Source: DASPKM01 sp035628135
Lineage (GTDB): Bacteria; Bacteroidota; Bacteroidia; Chitinophagales; Chitinophagaceae
Length of the DNA: 64,000 nt
Assembly (NCBI GenBank): GCA_035628135.1
Contig: DASPKM010000013.1
Location: forward strand, 431,105 to 495,104
Direction of reading: 5' to 3'
The translations under genes were made by a program, and so were the position numbers. Every line of letters begins with the position of its first letter. Positions within the stretch are counted from its first letter, which is position 1. Below, piece after piece: positions 6,390 through 14,260 of the stretch. Below the pieces are notes generated by a model that searched no databases, was not told where the DNA came from, and saw only the letters and a list, made by a program, of their open reading frames with translations.

Positions 6390-8306
6390 ATGAAGTGGAT
6401 TCTGTGGCTATTTTTTGTTGCCATTCAACTGAATGTCCTGGGACAGGTACGCCTTCCCAAACTCATCAGCGATGGCATGGTACTGCAAAGAAATGTTCCA
6501 GTGAAGGTCTGGGGATGGGCTTCGGCAAATGAAGCCATCACCCTGTTGTTCAGGCAACGTCCATACAAGACCATTGCCGACTTCTCCGGAAACTGGATGA
6601 TCACCCTGCCACCCCAACCGGCAGGCGGTCCTTACAACATGACGATCTCCGGTAAGAACAGCATTCAAGTCAATGATATTGTTATTGGCGATGTATGGAT
6701 ATGCTCCGGCCAATCGAATATGGAACTGACGATGGAGCGCGTACGCGATAAATATGCCCGGGAAATTGCACAGGTAAACAATCCCTTCATCAGGCATTTT
6801 ACGGTTCCTGACAAATATGATTTCAACGCCCCGCAGCATGACCTCCCAGGCGGAAAATGGGAACACGCCACTACCGGCAATATTTTTCGCTTCTCGGCCG
6901 TGGCCTATTTCTTCGCGAAAGAGCTGTTTGCACAATACAAGGTTCCCATAGGGCTCATCAATGCTTCGCTGGGAGGTTCGCCGGCGGAAGCCTGGCTGGC
7001 GGAAGACGCGTTGAAAAAGTTCCCCGCATATTATAAGGAATTACAGGAGTTCAAGGATGCATCGTTAATAGAACGAATTGAAAACAGCGACCGGCTTACT
7101 AACACTAGCTGGCATGCGCTGTTGGACAAGCTCGATGAAGGGTTGCGGCAGGAATGGTGGAAGCCGTCTTTCAACGATGCAGGCTGGCAACGAATGCAAT
7201 TGCCTGGTTATTGGATTGAGGCAGGATTGAATATGAACGGGGCTGTTTGGTTCAGGAAGGAAGTGGATATTCCCGCTACTATGACAGGGAAACCAGGATT
7301 GTTGTGGATGGGCCGGATAGCAGACGCGGACTCGATTTGGATAAATGGAGTGTTCGCAGGTACTACCAGTTATCAATATCCGCCACGGAGGTATGAACTG
7401 AAGCCGGGCATATTGCAACCCGGAAAAAATATCATCGCGGTCCGTGTCATCAGCAATGCAGGCAAAGGAGGTTTTGTGCCCGATAAGCCTTATCAGATAA
7501 TCGTTGACAACCAAATAGTAGATCTAAAAGGCTATTGGAAATATAAACCGGGCGCCGTGATGGAACCGTTGCCCGCCCAAACTTTTATCAGGTGGAAACC
7601 CACGGGCCTGTTCAATGCCATGATCGCGCCGCTGCTGAATTATGCTATTAAGGGCGCAATATGGTACCAGGGCGAATCCAACACTAAAAACCCGTCGGAA
7701 TACCAGGCGTTGATGGAGACGCTGATCGCAGACTGGCGCAGCAAATGGAAGCGGGGAAACTTTCCATTCCTATTTGTACAAGTCGCCAATTTCATGGAGG
7801 CAACATCCCATCCTACTGAAAGCAACTGGGCTGAACTAAGACAGGCTCAGCTCAACACACTTACCACTCCTGCCACGGGCATGGCTGTGGCCATCGACCT
7901 CGGAGAATGGAATGATATACATCCGCTGAACAAGCAGGAGGTAGGTAGGCGGCTGGCGCTACAGGCCATGCGTGTGGCTTATGGCGATAAAAAAATCGTT
8001 GCCTCGGGGCCTTTGTTCAGGTCCATGCAGGTACAGGGTAGCAAGATCATTTTAAATTTTGCGCATACCGGCAGCGGCCTGGTGGCTAAAGGAAATACAG
8101 GGCTGCAACAATTTTCTATTGCAGGCCCAGATAAAAAATTCATTTGGGCAAATGCCATCATTAAAGACAACCGGGTAATTGTATGGCATGATTCTATTCT
8201 TCATCCTCACGGGGTCCGGTATGCGTGGGCCCATAATCCTGCAGCCGCCAATCTTTACAATAAGGAAGGACTGCCCGCATCGCCGTTTGAAGCTTATATT
8301 AAATAA
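6390..8306 (+). CDS. Sialate O-acetylesterase-type esterase, exported
   Basis: The protein has 638 residues and a signal peptide (MKWILWLFFVAIQLNVLGQ). It is an SGNH-type carbohydrate esterase of the DUF303/SASA family, which removes O-acetyl groups from sialic acids or other glycans. The nucleophile is S109 in SGQSNMEL; a second block is IWYQGESNT; the acid and histidine are D509 and H511 in NDIHPLN. The esterase domain is interrupted at about residues 230-400 by a beta-galactosidase-like jelly roll (WFRKEVDIP, GRIADADSIWINGVFAG), a common arrangement in this family. It acts in the periplasm or outside the cell, and nothing nearby indicates a dedicated glycan locus. Confidence 0.9.
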   Translation: MKWILWLFFVAIQLNVLGQVRLPKLISDGMVLQRNVPVKVWGWASANEAITLLFRQRPYKTIADFSGNWMITLPPQPAGGPYNMTISGKNSIQVNDIVIGDVWICSGQSNMELTMERVRDKYAREIAQVNNPFIRHFTVPDKYDFNAPQHDLPGGKWEHATTGNIFRFSAVAYFFAKELFAQYKVPIGLINASLGGSPAEAWLAEDALKKFPAYYKELQEFKDASLIERIENSDRLTNTSWHALLDKLDEGLRQEWWKPSFNDAGWQRMQLPGYWIEAGLNMNGAVWFRKEVDIPATMTGKPGLLWMGRIADADSIWINGVFAGTTSYQYPPRRYELKPGILQPGKNIIAVRVISNAGKGGFVPDKPYQIIVDNQIVDLKGYWKYKPGAVMEPLPAQTFIRWKPTGLFNAMIAPLLNYAIKGAIWYQGESNTKNPSEYQALMETLIADWRSKWKRGNFPFLFVQVANFMEATSHPTESNWAELRQAQLNTLTTPATGMAVAIDLGEWNDIHPLNKQEVGRRLALQAMRVAYGDKKIVASGPLFRSMQVQGSKIILNFAHTGSGLVAKGNTGLQQFSIAGPDKKFIWANAIIKDNRVIVWHDSILHPHGVRYAWAHNPAAANLYNKEGLPASPFEAYIK

Positions 8307-8310
8307 GACA

Positions 8311-8487
8311 CGTCATTATCGTTCCTGGTGTATGAAGCATGGACCAATCCCGAACACGTTGCACGCTGGCGGGCCCCAACGGCTTCACCACTCCCGTTCA
8401 CGAATGACTGTTGCACCCGGCTGCATGTGGCATTACATCACGCACGGCCGGATGGTGTAAACTATCGCAAAGTTGTTTACAGTATTT
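8311..8487 (+). pseudogene. Degraded AHSA1/SRPBCC-family gene fragment
   Basis: Three reading frames together spell an AHSA1-type protein: VYEAWTNPEHVARW from 8328, then GPNGFTTPVHE in a second frame, then MTVAPGCMWHYITHG in a third, then PDGVNYRKVVYS back in the first. The order and content match the conserved core of this family (WTxPExxxxWxGP, a glycine-rich W turn, then DG...Y). At least three frame changes are needed, and both ends are missing. It begins only a few bases after the esterase stop. Confidence 0.7.
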
Positions 8488-8501
8488 ACAGCGGTAATTT
8501 A

Positions 8502-8560
8502 GCAGTTGCAGGCAGCAGACTGTAGACCGCAAACTGCCGACTGTTGACTGGAACCTGCCG
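8502..8560. repeat. Intergenic word repeat (GACTG/CTGCCGACTG type)
   Basis: The stretch is built of variants of the words GCAGTTGCAGGCAG, CAGACTGTAGACC, CAAACTGCCGACTG and TTGACTGG. GCAGTT (8502-8507) can pair with AACTGC (8532-8537). It resembles in style the other intergenic word repeats of this window but uses a different word. Confidence 0.45.
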
Positions 8561-8561
8561 A

Positions 8562-8628
8562 TGCCGCATTTAACCCCCGGCATTGTCGTTTTCACACCGC
8601 CGCGAGAAAAATTCTGTCAATATCTTTG
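8562..8628 (+). promoter_or_regulatory. Orphan paired TGTCG promoter
   Basis: Site I is TGCCGCATTTAA (8562-8573). Site II is TGTCGTTTTCAC (8584-8595), 22 bases later. A perfect TAnnTTTG element, TATCTTTG, lies at 8621-8628, 25 bases after site II. No open frame starts close behind it; the next gene begins at 8755 with a long leader. It may drive that gene or be the relic of a lost regulon member next to the AHSA1 remnant. Confidence 0.45.
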
Positions 8629-8754
8629 GTCAAGGTTTTTGGAATTGTTGCTATTCCCTAAATACCTGTGCCGGCATTGCATCGTTTTGCATACTATTTG
8701 TGTCAATGCGTTGCACGAGTGATAATACTTAGTTATTGATCGCAATTTTTTGGT

Positions 8755-9030
8755 ATGGTAGAAGTTTTTAAAACCAACGTACAGGACCACGATCACGCGA
8801 ACATGCTGGTTTACCAGATACACCAGGTATTTACTGATTATAAAGCCAACTTCGACCTGGAGGACTGTGACAGGATACTCCGTGTAAAAAGTTCAAACGG
8901 GCTGGTACATTCATCACCCGTAATTGAACTATTGAGATATTACGGGTTCGAGGCAGAGGTATTGCCCGACGAAGTACCGCCATCTTCTCACCAGGCTTCA
9001 CCGCACAGCTTGGAACAGTTCTTACAGTGA
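8755..9030 (+). CDS. Small protein with ferredoxin-like (HMA-type) pattern
   Basis: The 91-residue protein shows a strand-helix-strand-strand-helix-strand pattern (VEVFKTNV, ANMLVYQIHQVF, ANFDLEDCDRILRVKS, PVIELLRYYGFEAEVL) like heavy-metal-associated domains, but the metal-binding CxxC is absent, so metal transport is not indicated. Similar small proteins occur alone in Bacteroidota; the function is unknown. The last 43 bases overlap the end of the convergent radical SAM gene, so the true C terminus may matter for both genes. Confidence 0.6.
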   Translation: MVEVFKTNVQDHDHANMLVYQIHQVFTDYKANFDLEDCDRILRVKSSNGLVHSSPVIELLRYYGFEAEVLPDEVPPSSHQASPHSLEQFLQ

Positions 9031-9893
9031 TTAACGCTGCTACGGCCGTGCGTGGAGATCTGCGTTCTGATGGCCTTTGCATTGTCCAGCACCTGGTTTA
9101 CATCGTCGCGGATAATATTTCCGACAACGCCTTCCCTCGAGTGGCTTAGCAGGCAAATGGAGACATCGCCATTGGCAGAAATGCAAAATGAATTGCCGAC
9201 CCAAAAACAAGGTCCTTGTGGAATGGTGGGATTGAAAAAATTCAACTCCAGGTTCTGGTATTTTTGCCCTCCGAGCTTTTTAGGGTCTTCGAACAAAGGT
9301 ATGAGGTCGGAGTTGGTGTACACCGGCCGTACCTTGGTGTGATAGTCCACGCGTTTGGTAAGCTCCCTGAAAGTGGGATCGTACTCAGATTCGGGAATGC
9401 CAAGGTCGATGGTATAAATACCGATCCTCGGAAATTTATTTCCATTCCGTGCACGCAACAGGTTATTGATGCCTTCCACTGACTTGTCGAAATTGCCCTC
9501 GCCGCGGTTTTTTTCGTGGCTTTCCCTGGTGCCGCCATCGATGGATACAAAGATCTTGTAGTCTTCGGCTACGCTGGCAATGGCTTCTGCCCTGTCCTGC
9601 GTTAGCAGGGTGGCATTGGTATGAAAGTCTACCTCACAGGAAGGTTTTTCGGCCATCAATTGCCGCAACAGCCCCGGGAAGTTCTTGTTCATGAGCGGCT
9701 CCCCGCGCCAGTTAAAAGTAAAATGCCGCACATCGATGGAATCGTCCCTGAATATTTTTTCCATAATCACGTCCATTTCTTCCGGGGAAAGAAATGCATT
9801 GTGATGGCTGGCCTTGGTATAGCACAGGGCACACTTGAGGTTGCAATTGTTTGACGAATCCACCCAAACCCACAATTTACGCTTTGGTAACAT
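8988..9893 (-). CDS. Radical SAM enzyme with SPASM-like C-terminal cysteines
   Basis: The protein has 301 residues. C17, C21 and C24 form the CxxxCxxC motif that binds the SAM-cleaving 4Fe-4S cluster. FNWRGEPLMN corresponds to the GGEP motif, with R replacing a G. A C-terminal cysteine set (CFWVGNSFCISANGDVSIC and HCKNCSKLCGEAW) looks like a SPASM auxiliary cluster domain, used in peptide maturation and in alcohol oxidation such as BtrN (family knowledge). The start overlaps the 3' end of the aminotransferase gene by 17 bases, so both act in the same pathway. The substrate cannot be told from the sequence. Confidence 0.88.
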   Translation of the reverse strand: MLPKRKLWVWVDSSNNCNLKCALCYTKASHHNAFLSPEEMDVIMEKIFRDDSIDVRHFTFNWRGEPLMNKNFPGLLRQLMAEKPSCEVDFHTNATLLTQDRAEAIASVAEDYKIFVSIDGGTRESHEKNRGEGNFDKSVEGINNLLRARNGNKFPRIGIYTIDLGIPESEYDPTFRELTKRVDYHTKVRPVYTNSDLIPLFEDPKKLGGQKYQNLELNFFNPTIPQGPCFWVGNSFCISANGDVSICLLSHSREGVVGNIIRDDVNQVLDNAKAIRTQISTHGRSSVNHCKNCSKLCGEAW

Positions 9894-11142
9894 CGAAATT
9901 ATAATTGAGTATTTTAGAAATAATTTTGTCCAGCGCTTCCAGCAAAAGCTTGCGCGGGATATTCAACGGAGGCATGATCAGTATCGTTGATGTATAAGCG
10001 GAGCGCTCCACGAACACGCCTTCATCCATCAACTCGAACAGCATCTTGTTCAATATCCCATATTCCACTACATTTTTCTGGGAGTCCACCAGTTCAATAC
10101 CGATAGACAAACCCTTTCCTCTTACTTCGAACACATATTTGCAATTGTGCAGGTGTCTGCCCAGGTATTTCCGGCATTCTTCGCCAAGGCTTTCCGAACG
10201 CTCCACCAGCATTTTGTCCTGCATGTAATTGATATTGGCAATAGCAGCGCTGCAGCTTGCCGGCGTGAAAGCATAGGTTGAATGAAAGCCCATGCCTTTA
10301 ACATAAGTATGCAGCTCCTTTTTGATGAGCACAGCGGCCAATGGCATGACGCCCGAGGTAATGGCTTTTCCCAATACAATGATGTCGGGTTGTATATCGA
10401 AGTTTTGAAAAGCAAAAAACTTTCCGGCCCTGCCGAAGCCGGTAGCCACTTCATCGGCAATGAACAATCCACCTACCCGCTTGACGGTATTGTACAGTTC
10501 CCGGTAAAAAGGCGGTGCGGAATAGAGTATGCCCGGATTGGTAAAAATGGTTTCCATCAGCACTGCCGCGGGTGGCGGCCCTGTTTTGATGGCATGCTTT
10601 ATTTCTGCGCCGTAATTCTCCGTGATCTTTTTATTATCAGGCAATGGCAGGTGCGCGTGAAAATTATTGGGCACGTCTTTATCGTGCAGGCTTTTGAAAC
10701 CGCCTGCAAGCATGGCGCCGAGTGTGCAGCCATGATAACTGTTCTCGAATCCTGTTACATGAAACCTGCCCGTAGCCCTTCGCGCAACCTTTAAAGCCAT
10801 TTCAACCGCTTCGCTGCCGGTGACGCAGCAGATGGTGCGGTATTCATCATTCAACAAGCCGTTGAGCTTTTCTGCAAGCTCAACACGTTCGTTGTTGGTG
10901 CACCAGTTGGGACAATAAGCTGTTTTGGAAAACTGTTTTTTTACTGCGGAGATGATGGTTGGATTATTCCAGCCGGCATTGGTAACGTTCCAGCCCGCGG
11001 TAAGGTCCGTATAGGTTTTCCCCTCATAGTTTTTCAATACGGAGCCGCTGGCCGATTCAATGGCAAGCGGAATGCGTATGCTGCCTCGTGAAATAGAGGC
11101 CAGGTCCCGTTTAATGATATCATCCGAGATACTTACACCCAT
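9877..11142 (-). CDS. Class III PLP-dependent aminotransferase
   Basis: The protein has 422 residues from the ATG at 11142; an in-frame TTG at 11199 would add 19. It shows the class III pattern: cofactor phosphate loop VTGSEAVEMALKVAR, ADEVATGFGRAG with the cofactor-pairing aspartate, and the Schiff-base lysine at residue 259 in VLGKAITSG. Members use omega-amino groups, glutamate semialdehyde or keto sugars as amino partners; specificity cannot be read here. It lies between the glycosyltransferase and the radical SAM gene and overlaps the latter, so it is part of a three-gene minus-strand unit. Confidence 0.88.
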   Translation of the reverse strand: MGVSISDDIIKRDLASISRGSIRIPLAIESASGSVLKNYEGKTYTDLTAGWNVTNAGWNNPTIISAVKKQFSKTAYCPNWCTNNERVELAEKLNGLLNDEYRTICCVTGSEAVEMALKVARRATGRFHVTGFENSYHGCTLGAMLAGGFKSLHDKDVPNNFHAHLPLPDNKKITENYGAEIKHAIKTGPPPAAVLMETIFTNPGILYSAPPFYRELYNTVKRVGGLFIADEVATGFGRAGKFFAFQNFDIQPDIIVLGKAITSGVMPLAAVLIKKELHTYVKGMGFHSTYAFTPASCSAAIANINYMQDKMLVERSESLGEECRKYLGRHLHNCKYVFEVRGKGLSIGIELVDSQKNVVEYGILNKMLFELMDEGVFVERSAYTSTILIMPPLNIPRKLLLEALDKIISKILNYNFDVTKA

Positions 11143-11287
11143 TAATGACAATATTTTTCTGAGCCGTTGTTGGTATTGCGGGTTAATGAAGCCGCACAAA
11201 GAGAGCCTTGAAATGCTTTTAAATACTACTTAACCAGATGCCAGAGCCAGGCGTTCAGTCCATGAGGACTTTTGGAGGGTTTGGGGA

Positions 11288-11992
11288 TTATGGTTCACTC
11301 AATATAAAACTTTTGTTCCTATTAAACTCCCATTTTTTGATGTTTTTCGGTTCATCCAGTAAATTTTCGTACGAAGCTTGAAATTCAAGGTTGGGATCTG
11401 CTTCCTGGTATTTTCCGTAGCGCTTACTGCGGAAAACCTCAGTAAGACTGGATAGATGTTTTATCCGCGCCGATGATTGCTTCCAGTTTTCCATACTTAT
11501 ATCGCCGGGTATGGGTTCAAAGTGCAATCTCCCTGCCACAATTTGCTGGCCCTGCCTGTACGCGAACATGCGGTACACCCACAGCGCGCTTTTGTCATAG
11601 TGCTCCAGGTCGTTCACCATCCTGTACAACCTGAAACCATACGCATGGTCCTTATTCAATTCATCGAGGTTGGAATGTGTAAATAAATGAATATCATTTT
11701 CATCGATCAGCTCATCCACATCGAGAAATAAAATCCATTCGGGATGATATTTAGCCGCACAATCCAGCAAAACATTTCTGTTGGCCAGATCGTCCCATCC
11801 ATAATAAGTATCCCTGACAGGATTGCGTATGATCTCTTTCACCAATGAGTGTGCTTGCAAGATCTCAACAGTGCGGTCATTACTCCCATCGTCCAATACG
11901 ATCAAGCCCTCTGCGAATTTCGAAATGTTGGAAAGAAAAAAATCCATGAACGGTTCGCCGTTGCGGATTGGCGTAAGGCACAAAAGCTTCAT
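11288..11992 (-). CDS. Family 2-type glycosyltransferase
   Basis: The protein has 234 residues. MKLLCLTPIRNGEPFMDFFL begins the Rossmann-like nucleotide-binding half; VLDDGSNDRTVEIL is the conserved DDGSxDxT segment; ILFLDVDELID contains the DxD-type metal site. It lacks a transmembrane helix and is shorter than many family 2 members, so the acceptor half is small. It opens the minus-strand set that continues with the aminotransferase and the radical SAM enzyme after a 145-base gap. The donor and acceptor are unknown. Confidence 0.84.
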   Translation of the reverse strand: MKLLCLTPIRNGEPFMDFFLSNISKFAEGLIVLDDGSNDRTVEILQAHSLVKEIIRNPVRDTYYGWDDLANRNVLLDCAAKYHPEWILFLDVDELIDENDIHLFTHSNLDELNKDHAYGFRLYRMVNDLEHYDKSALWVYRMFAYRQGQQIVAGRLHFEPIPGDISMENWKQSSARIKHLSSLTEVFRSKRYGKYQEADPNLEFQASYENLLDEPKNIKKWEFNRNKSFILSEP

Positions 11993-12013
11993 AGCCCAGG
12001 TTTCAGGTTTTAA

Positions 12014-12071
12014 TGGTGAATGGGAATGGTAAAAATTTAGTTATTCGCTATTGACCGTTGACCATTCACCA
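12014..12071. repeat. Inverted repeat TGGTGAATGG / CCATTCACCA in divergent promoter region
   Basis: The 10-base arms at 12014-12023 and 12062-12071 enclose 38 bases between the two divergent gene sets. The word is close to the GGTGAATGGTGAGT hairpins in the permease array. The right arm overlaps a possible -33 TTG (12058) of the plus-strand set, with TATATTTA (12083-12090) as a near-consensus -7. Confidence 0.5.
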
Positions 12072-12114
12072 AATTAATTCTTTATATTTAGATATAGTAA
12101 GTCCTGGAAATAAT

Positions 12115-12516
12115 ATGTGGAAAGTTAACGAGCAATTTGCACGCGAAGCGGATGAATTTCTTTGGGAAAAATTTCCTGAATTGAACAGAAGGCAACTGGA
12201 CCTTTCGGAACGCGATGCAAAATACCGCAAGGTGTGGATGGACCATTACATCGATAAAGGCGGGGAGTATTTACAAACAGGACATCTCCGGTATGCCCCG
12301 CTCGATCATGACGCGTATGGAAAGACAGTAGAGATCTTCAAAAAAACAGACGAAGAATTTTTCAGGCGATATCCTCACCTTAAAGGAAAAGACATTGACC
12401 ACCTTCCCGATGCACAAACACATGAAAAAGCGTGGATGGACCTGTACATTGAAATGGGCGGCAATTTTGTGACCGTGGGAAAAATCAGGATCGCGAGCCC
12501 GGGTCCGGGTAAATAA
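12115..12516 (+). CDS. Small protein made of two tandem repeats, unknown function
   Basis: The 133-residue protein consists of two copies of a module of about 48 residues. Copy one is ADEFLWEKFPEL...KVWMDHYIDKGGEYLQTGHLR and copy two is TDEEFFRRYPHL...KAWMDLYIEMGGNFVTVGKIR. Each ends with a K(V/A)WMDxYIxxGGxx block. No signal peptide or membrane segment is seen. The ATG at 12115 is chosen; an in-frame TTG at 12058 lies in the promoter-like region. I do not recognise the family. It heads a plus-strand set with the beta-propeller-like gene (27-base gap) and the ATP-grasp gene. Confidence 0.7.
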   Translation: MWKVNEQFAREADEFLWEKFPELNRRQLDLSERDAKYRKVWMDHYIDKGGEYLQTGHLRYAPLDHDAYGKTVEIFKKTDEEFFRRYPHLKGKDIDHLPDAQTHEKAWMDLYIEMGGNFVTVGKIRIASPGPGK

Positions 12517-12543
12517 ATAGTTGAACCATTAAAACCTGTACCT

Positions 12544-13281
12544 ATGTTGTTAGGCGTTTTAAAAGATAATTGTCTGAACATCTCCAAATTCGAAACTTCG
12601 GGGTTCGTTCATTTGTATGAGCTTCCCATGAATACGCGGGAAGTGTGCTTGACGCAACAAAATATATTTTACATCAGCGAAGCAGGTGCCCTGGTAAAAA
12701 AAGATTTCGCCGACTTCAGTGAAACTGTCATCGAGCCTGCATTGCGTTTTCAAAAACTGTGCAACAACGCAAGCTACCTGCTGGCACTTACAACCGATAA
12801 TATTCTGGTGGTGTTTGATTATGATTTCAATATCATCCGCCGCATTCCCACGGGATTCGACGTGTACGATATGACCATTGGGTTGGAAGACACCATCTGG
12901 CTCACCGGCCGCAAACAAATACACGGCGGTTATGAAGTGTTTTGGATAAATGAAGAAGGCAAAGCGGTAAAAATTCCGGAGCCTGCGGCGGCACTGAAAG
13001 TTTCCGGGTTTTCCGATGGCCTGGCATGGACCATCAACGGAAGGAACGAGGTATGGAAGCTGCACCGCCTGGGCGAAGGCAATACGCCGGGATGCAAGAT
13101 GGATGCGGCCTGCCGGGGATGCCTTTCCAAAAGCTACGGACAGGTAAAGGACATCAGGATCACACAAAACGGAATGCTGGTGATCAACAGCATCAACAAA
13201 GAAGTGAAAGTGTATGACTTTCCCGGCTCCAATTTTTTACTGCACCAGGTAAAGGACATAGACGAAGTGCTGGTGTTTTAA
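12544..13281 (+). CDS. Beta-propeller-like protein with CxxxxxCxxC motif, unknown function
   Basis: The protein has 245 residues, largely repeated beta strands separated by turns (for example NILVVFDYDFNIIRRI, ITQNGMLVINSINKEVKVYDF), as in WD-like or NHL-like propellers, though no repeat consensus is clear. A cluster CKMDAACRGC near residue 185 gives CxxxxxCxxC, which could bind metal or form a disulfide. No signal peptide is seen. It stands between the two-repeat protein and the ATP-grasp ligase on the same strand. No known family was recognised. Confidence 0.68.
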   Translation: MLLGVLKDNCLNISKFETSGFVHLYELPMNTREVCLTQQNIFYISEAGALVKKDFADFSETVIEPALRFQKLCNNASYLLALTTDNILVVFDYDFNIIRRIPTGFDVYDMTIGLEDTIWLTGRKQIHGGYEVFWINEEGKAVKIPEPAAALKVSGFSDGLAWTINGRNEVWKLHRLGEGNTPGCKMDAACRGCLSKSYGQVKDIRITQNGMLVINSINKEVKVYDFPGSNFLLHQVKDIDEVLVF

Positions 13282-13354
13282 TGACATTCATGAGTCGTGA
13301 ATGGGAATATTGGCCATTCGCGCTACATCGTTATCTTGCGCTTTTTTTACAAGA

Positions 13355-14260
13355 ATGCGTATAGCCTACATCGTTTACAGCACCGAAGGACCGTTTTCAT
13401 TTGCAGACACCGAGCACGACGAATTGCTGCACTTCCTGCAACAGCAAGGCCTGGATATTCATAAAGAAGCCTGGGCCGACAAAAGCGTTCAATGGGAACA
13501 ATATCATTGCATCGTATTGAAATCACCCTGGGATTACGTGGAGAAGCCACAGGTGTTTTATGCCTGGCTGGATAAAATGACAGCATTGAACATTGCATTG
13601 CTGAACCCGGCGGATGTGGTACAATGGAACTGCGATAAACACTACCTGCAAGACATTGCCGACGCAGGATTGAAAGTAATACCTACCGCATTTATTGAAA
13701 AAGGAGAACAATTTAATCCTTCAGTATATTTTACTGCCTTCGGCACCGGTAAAATAATTGTGAAGCCCTGCATCAGCGGTTCGTCTAAAAACACATTTTT
13801 ATTATCGGAAGATGATATCGAAAATAAATCTGTCATCGGTCAGCTTTTACAACGCGAGGCAATGATGGTGCAGCCCTTCATTCCGCGCATACAGGAGGAA
13901 GGTGAATGGTCGTTGGTATTCTTTGGGGGAAAATATAGCCACGCGTTGGTTAAAAAGCCTACCAGCGGCGATTTCCGGTGCCAGTTGCAATTCGGCGGGT
14001 CTGTTCATGGTATGCATCCCTCTCCGGAAGTGTTGCAGCCAGCTACCGAATATGTTGTAAGGTTTGCAAAAGAATGTTTGTATGCGAGAGTAGATGGATT
14101 GATAATCGATCGCGTATTTCATTTGATGGAACTGGAGCTGGTAGACCCTTACTTATATCTTTCCACGCATGCCGGTGCTACTGAAAATTACTATGGAGCG
14201 TTGCAATCAGCATTAGCGTCACACCGTTTCCTTCATAGCCGTGGCAGCCTGTCTTCTTAA
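13355..14260 (+). CDS. ATP-grasp ligase, RimK/DcsG-like
   Basis: The protein has 301 residues from the ATG at 13355. KSPWDYVEKPQVFYAWLDKM and the closing LMELELVDPYLYL are characteristic of the ATP-grasp group that includes DcsG of cycloserine biosynthesis. GKIIVKPCISGSSKNTF holds the ATP-contacting lysine and the glycine loop. Such enzymes form an amide or similar bond through an acyl phosphate. The substrate is unknown. It closes the plus-strand set, and its last 42 bases overlap the convergent sensor kinase gene. Confidence 0.84.
   Translation: MRIAYIVYSTEGPFSFADTEHDELLHFLQQQGLDIHKEAWADKSVQWEQYHCIVLKSPWDYVEKPQVFYAWLDKMTALNIALLNPADVVQWNCDKHYLQDIADAGLKVIPTAFIEKGEQFNPSVYFTAFGTGKIIVKPCISGSSKNTFLLSEDDIENKSVIGQLLQREAMMVQPFIPRIQEEGEWSLVFFGGKYSHALVKKPTSGDFRCQLQFGGSVHGMHPSPEVLQPATEYVVRFAKECLYARVDGLIIDRVFHLMELELVDPYLYLSTHAGATENYYGALQSALASHRFLHSRGSLSS

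Larger units (their letters stand above)
8307..8754. other. 448-base region without an intact gene
   Basis: This gap holds, in order, a frameshifted AHSA1-type gene remnant (8311-8487), a stretch of short repeated words (8502-8560) and an orphan TGTCG-type promoter (8562-8628). The last 125 bases, up to the small gene at 8755, are AT-rich and show no other structure that I can support. Confidence 0.7.

Noticed and set aside
8755..9030. Copper or heavy-metal chaperone
   Set aside because: The fold pattern is similar, but the metal-binding CxxC is missing.
12115..14260. Graspetide-type peptide cluster (ATP-grasp with precursor)
   Set aside because: The ATP-grasp protein resembles the DcsG-type group rather than peptide macrocyclases, and the two-repeat protein lacks a leader/core layout.
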